From NCBI GenBank assembly GCA_051650305.1, contig JBOFIT010000041.1, positions 1-6,619 on the forward strand: a stretch of 6,619 nucleotides of DNA, read 5' to 3'. The first letter of the stretch is position 1. Each line of letters starts with the position of its first letter. Origin of the DNA: JBOFDK01 sp051650305. Lineage in GTDB: Bacteria > Bacillota > Clostridia > Lachnospirales > Cellulosilyticaceae. Both the position numbers and the translations under genes were made by a program. Below are positions 3,687 through 6,619 of this stretch, in pieces. The notes under the pieces are model-generated. The model was not told where the DNA came from and did not search any database. It saw only the letters and a list, made by a program, of their open reading frames with translations.

Positions 3687-6619
3687 GTGAGGGAATATAA
3701 ATATGATGCATTTATTAGTTATAGACATAAGCCACTGGATAAAGAGATAGCGAAGAAATTACATCGTCTACTAGAGACGTATGTGGCACCAAAAGACAGT
3801 GGTGTAGAGAAACGTAAATTAGACAGAGTGTTTAGAGACCAAGAGGAGCTGCCTACTTCCAGTGATTTGGCGGCAAATATTCAAGAGGCGCTGGAGCAGT
3901 CACGGCATCTCATTGTCATTTGTTCACCAGATACACCTCATTCGAAATGGGTGCAACAAGAGATAGAGACTTTCAGCAAGTTGCATGGACATGAGCGTAT
4001 ACTTGCACTTCTCATCGATGGGGAACCAGAAGAAGCTTTCCCTAGAGCATTAAGATATCGAACCCAAGAAGTGGTGGGAGAAGATGGTATCTTAGAAACG
4101 AGAGAAGTCGAGGTGGAGCCTCTAGCAGCAGATATACGAGCAACCTCCAAGTATAAGAGACATAAGTTATTAGAGCAGGAGCTTTTACGCATCATTGCAC
4201 CTATTTTGGGATGTACCTATGATGCGCTAAGACAGAGGGACAAGGTGCGACGTCTTAAAAGAATCATGACACTAGGAAGCATCCTTATAGGTTGCCTGAC
4301 GGTATTTGGGGCGTTCAGTACTTGGCAAGCTTACCAATTACGATTGCAGACTGCGAGAGCAGAGGAAGCGAGTGAGAAACTAAGGGAGCAAATGCAACTG
4401 CAATTAAAGGCTGAATCAGAATACATGAGTAAGACTGCTCATGAAGTGACTGAACAAGGTGACCGAAGTATGGGGGCATACATAGCACTCAATATGTTAC
4501 CAGCAGATATGGTGGAAAAAGACAGACCTTATGTACCTCAGAGTGAGTATGCATTGCATAAGGCGATGCGTTCCTATAAGACTGGAAGCGACCTAGTGCC
4601 GGACCAATTCTATAGTCATCAGGATAGGGTAGAGAGAATGGAGGTGACAGCGGATGGTGTCTACTTGCTGACACAGGATGCTAGGGGGAGTTTAGCACTG
4701 TGGGACACTCGCACAGGCGGGGAAATATGGCAGAAGGGAACGGGACAATGGGCACTTTATCAAGATAAGTATCTTATTTATCAAGATAATAGTGAAAAAC
4801 TTGTGTGCGAAACCTTAGTAGATCAGCAAGTGGTATGGGAGCAGGAGATAGACTTTGGGGCTGTTGCTATGACTATGACACCAGATAAGACAAAGATTAT
4901 TCTTCAAAATGAAGAAATTCAAGTTTTTGAAGCATTAACAGGAAAGAGACTGTTTAATAAAGTCATAACAGATGAGAGCACCGTGTTTAGCTCAAACGTT
5001 GTGGTAAGTCCAGACGGAAAAAAATTAGGATGCGTGACAATAGAAGGAATCGTTTATATCCTAGAACTAGAGGCACAAGGGAAAACGACATCTATTCAAT
5101 TACCTACAGACAGCTTCTGTGACCTTGATTTTAGTTCAGACAGTTCAAAATTACTATGCAGTGTGCAGTATGAAACGAATGTTTGGGATGATGCAGGCTA
5201 CGCCATTATCTATGATTTAGACGGTAATGCCATCTATCAAAAGGACATCAAACAATGGGGGTGTCAAGAAGGGCAATTTAGCCCTGTGGATGATGCACTT
5301 ATCTTACTTGTAAGTGGGCAGATGATGGAACTTGTCAATATAGAGACGGGAGAAGTACTTCAGATGTATATAAGTGGCGGATACATTTCAGACGTCATTT
5401 GGAGAGATGATGTTATCATGACAGCTAATGATGATGGAACCATCAGGTACTATCTGACAACTAAGTCGGAGGAGTTACTGTGGAATAGACAGCAATTGCC
5501 TTATGAAATCGACCATATACTCTTGGGCGGAGGTGCGATGTATGTATCTAGCGATGAAAAGAAAGCAGTGGTGAAGTTTGCAGAAGCGAGAGATACACAC
5601 TATACCGTACTGGGGGATACTTCTATTAGAGATGGCAGCATGTATGGTTACCGTGGTGGTATAAGCGAATCGGGAAAATGGATTGCCAACTATGTAGAAG
5701 GGGAGCCGTTACTTGAGTTATGGGATGTGGAGAATAAAAAGATGTGCGAGCTATCTAGCGAACTTCAAACGGCAATTCAAGCAGGAATGAATTGGGGTGC
5801 ATTCGAGAAAGAAAATTATTATTTTATCACCGAAGATCAAGTGCTGTATCGTTTAGCATTAGACAATATGACACTTACCTCCCTCTCCTTACCTATGGAG
5901 GTAAAGTCAGCTAGAATTTACAGTGAAGGTAAGCTTTTGATAGCGGGAGAGATGATATATAGTGTTATAGATACTGAGATGATGCAGGTAAAGGAGCAAG
6001 TGACCACCGATGCATATATCGACGAAGCACTCTTAATAGGGGGAACTATTTATACAAGGTCTTATGGTGAACTATACCGTATGAGTGAAAGTGGGGCAGA
6101 ACGAGTAGCTGAAAACGTAGAATCTATTCATGGATATGAGGCGAGTAAGCGCTTACTGGTTAGATTTAAGCATAAAGTAGTGATTTATGAAGATGATAAG
6201 GTGGTGCTTGAGTATAGCACAGGCGACCGTGAAATAATGGGAGCGGTATTGATGCCAAAGGCAGATGCATTCCTCTTACAGTATGATGAAACGTATGCAG
6301 CAATGGTGTCAATAGAGACTAAAGAAGCGCAATCACTTGAATGTATGGTGCCATATCCAGTTAGAGATGCTGAAATGATAGAAGCAGACAAAGGCATCAT
6401 CGTCTATACTGAAGACGGTGGAGCCATCAAATTAGATGGTAGTACCTATGCGACAGTACTGGAGATTGATCGTGTACTAGATATTAATGCAAAGGGAAGT
6501 TTGGTTTATACCTATAACCAACAAATGGATAAACAAAGTGAGCTATTACTGTATCCTTACTATACGACACAGTCTACCATACAAAGAGCAAAAGATTGGT
6601 TAGCCGATCAATACATTGA
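3687..6619 (+). CDS. TIR domain - transmembrane helix - beta-propeller (WD40-like) protein, 3' end cut by window
   Basis: I translated this frame codon by codon: 977 codons without a stop, and the right edge cuts the next codon after GA. Residues 4-130 form a TIR domain: YDAFISYRH (6-14), VFRDQEELP (48-56), ALEQSRHLIVICSP (68-81), SKWVQQEIETF (86-96) and ALLIDGEP (107-114). E92, four residues after W88, sits where NAD-cleaving TIR domains have their catalytic Glu. Residues 182-192 are very basic and precede one membrane helix (193-213), placing the TIR in the cytoplasm. A coiled coil (about 215-250) leads into a helical linker (251-294) with QGDRSMGAYIALNMLP and RPYVPQSEYALHKA. From about 311, beta-propeller repeats follow. 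The clearest are 311-348 (TADG..LLT...LALWD), 438-462 (VSPDGKKL), 568-589 and 659-681 (LELWD). Later repeats are degenerate; 660 residues would suit two propellers. It is the last visible gene of the operon. NADase signalling, defence or scaffolding are possible roles; none is shown. Confidence 0.9.
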   Translation, partial: MREYKYDAFISYRHKPLDKEIAKKLHRLLETYVAPKDSGVEKRKLDRVFRDQEELPTSSDLAANIQEALEQSRHLIVICSPDTPHSKWVQQEIETFSKLHGHERILALLIDGEPEEAFPRALRYRTQEVVGEDGILETREVEVEPLAADIRATSKYKRHKLLEQELLRIIAPILGCTYDALRQRDKVRRLKRIMTLGSILIGCLTVFGAFSTWQAYQLRLQTARAEEASEKLREQMQLQLKAESEYMSKTAHEVTEQGDRSMGAYIALNMLPADMVEKDRPYVPQSEYALHKAMRSYKTGSDLVPDQFYSHQDRVERMEVTADGVYLLTQDARGSLALWDTRTGGEIWQKGTGQWALYQDKYLIYQDNSEKLVCETLVDQQVVWEQEIDFGAVAMTMTPDKTKIILQNEEIQVFEALTGKRLFNKVITDESTVFSSNVVVSPDGKKLGCVTIEGIVYILELEAQGKTTSIQLPTDSFCDLDFSSDSSKLLCSVQYETNVWDDAGYAIIYDLDGNAIYQKDIKQWGCQEGQFSPVDDALILLVSGQMMELVNIETGEVLQMYISGGYISDVIWRDDVIMTANDDGTIRYYLTTKSEELLWNRQQLPYEIDHILLGGGAMYVSSDEKKAVVKFAEARDTHYTVLGDTSIRDGSMYGYRGGISESGKWIANYVEGEPLLELWDVENKKMCELSSELQTAIQAGMNWGAFEKENYYFITEDQVLYRLALDNMTLTSLSLPMEVKSARIYSEGKLLIAGEMIYSVIDTEMMQVKEQVTTDAYIDEALLIGGTIYTRSYGELYRMSESGAERVAENVESIHGYEASKRLLVRFKHKVVIYEDDKVVLEYSTGDREIMGAVLMPKADAFLLQYDETYAAMVSIETKEAQSLECMVPYPVRDAEMIEADKGIIVYTEDGGAIKLDGSTYATVLEIDRVLDINAKGSLVYTYNQQMDKQSELLLYPYYTTQSTIQRAKDWLADQYI

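Noticed and set aside
3938..4195. An 85-codon minus-strand open frame within the TIR gene
   Set aside because: The opposite strand carries the conserved end of the TIR domain in an unbroken 977-codon frame. The antisense frame has a Ser-rich low-information product and no convincing ribosome binding site.
6612..6619. TGA at the last three bases as the stop of the TIR gene
   Set aside because: This TGA is out of frame with the start at 3687; in frame the window ends TAC ATT GA-, so the gene continues beyond the edge.
3687..6619. A known TIR defence system such as Thoeris
   Set aside because: No SIR2/SLOG-type ThsA partner, STING or cyclase gene is present, and the TIR protein has a membrane helix plus propeller rather than a stand-alone TIR. 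A defence role remains only a hypothesis.

Overview
The window looks like chromosomal DNA from a low-GC Gram-positive (Firmicutes) anaerobe. The reasons are strong purine-rich ribosome binding sites, A/T-rich spacers, a short Lys-rich signal peptide on a secreted chitinase, and protein families typical of clostridia. A cellulose- or chitin-degrading member of the Lachnospiraceae (Cellulosilyticum-like) is my guess from family flavour only; nothing in the sequence proves the genus.

Layout. At the far left, on the minus strand, are the first codons of a gene that probably encodes a TraX-family membrane protein; it runs off the edge. A very A/T-rich divergent spacer (about 47-225) separates it from a complete plus-strand gene for a secreted family 18 chitinase (226-1479), which is closed by a strong intrinsic terminator (1489-1519). 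From 1585 to the right edge, four plus-strand genes are packed with gaps of 0 to 17 bases and look like one operon. They are two short-chain CHR (chromate-type) transporter halves that abut exactly (1585-2124 and 2125-2658), an aromatic acid exporter/FUSC-like membrane protein (2671-3669), and a very long open frame starting at a GTG (3687 to beyond 6619).

The last gene is the most interesting object. It has no stop codon in the window: 977 codons are open and the right edge cuts a codon. It encodes an N-terminal TIR domain with the Trp-x3-Glu segment where TIR NADases carry their catalytic glutamate. After this come one transmembrane helix preceded by a strongly basic stretch, a short coiled coil, a 'GD...A...AL..LP...RPYVP..E.AL..A' helical linker known from bacterial WD40-type proteins, and about 660 residues of mostly degenerate beta-propeller repeats. 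The charge pattern suggests the TIR domain is in the cytoplasm and the propeller is outside, a layout like that of a one-protein receptor.

How the genes may work together. The chitinase is an independent extracellular nutrient gene. The CHR pair and the aromatic-acid-exporter-like protein are all membrane transport proteins and plausibly share regulation. Whether the TIR protein is functionally linked to them or merely follows them in the transcript cannot be decided from one window. No known TIR-defence partner gene (for example a ThsA-like or STING-like effector) is visible.
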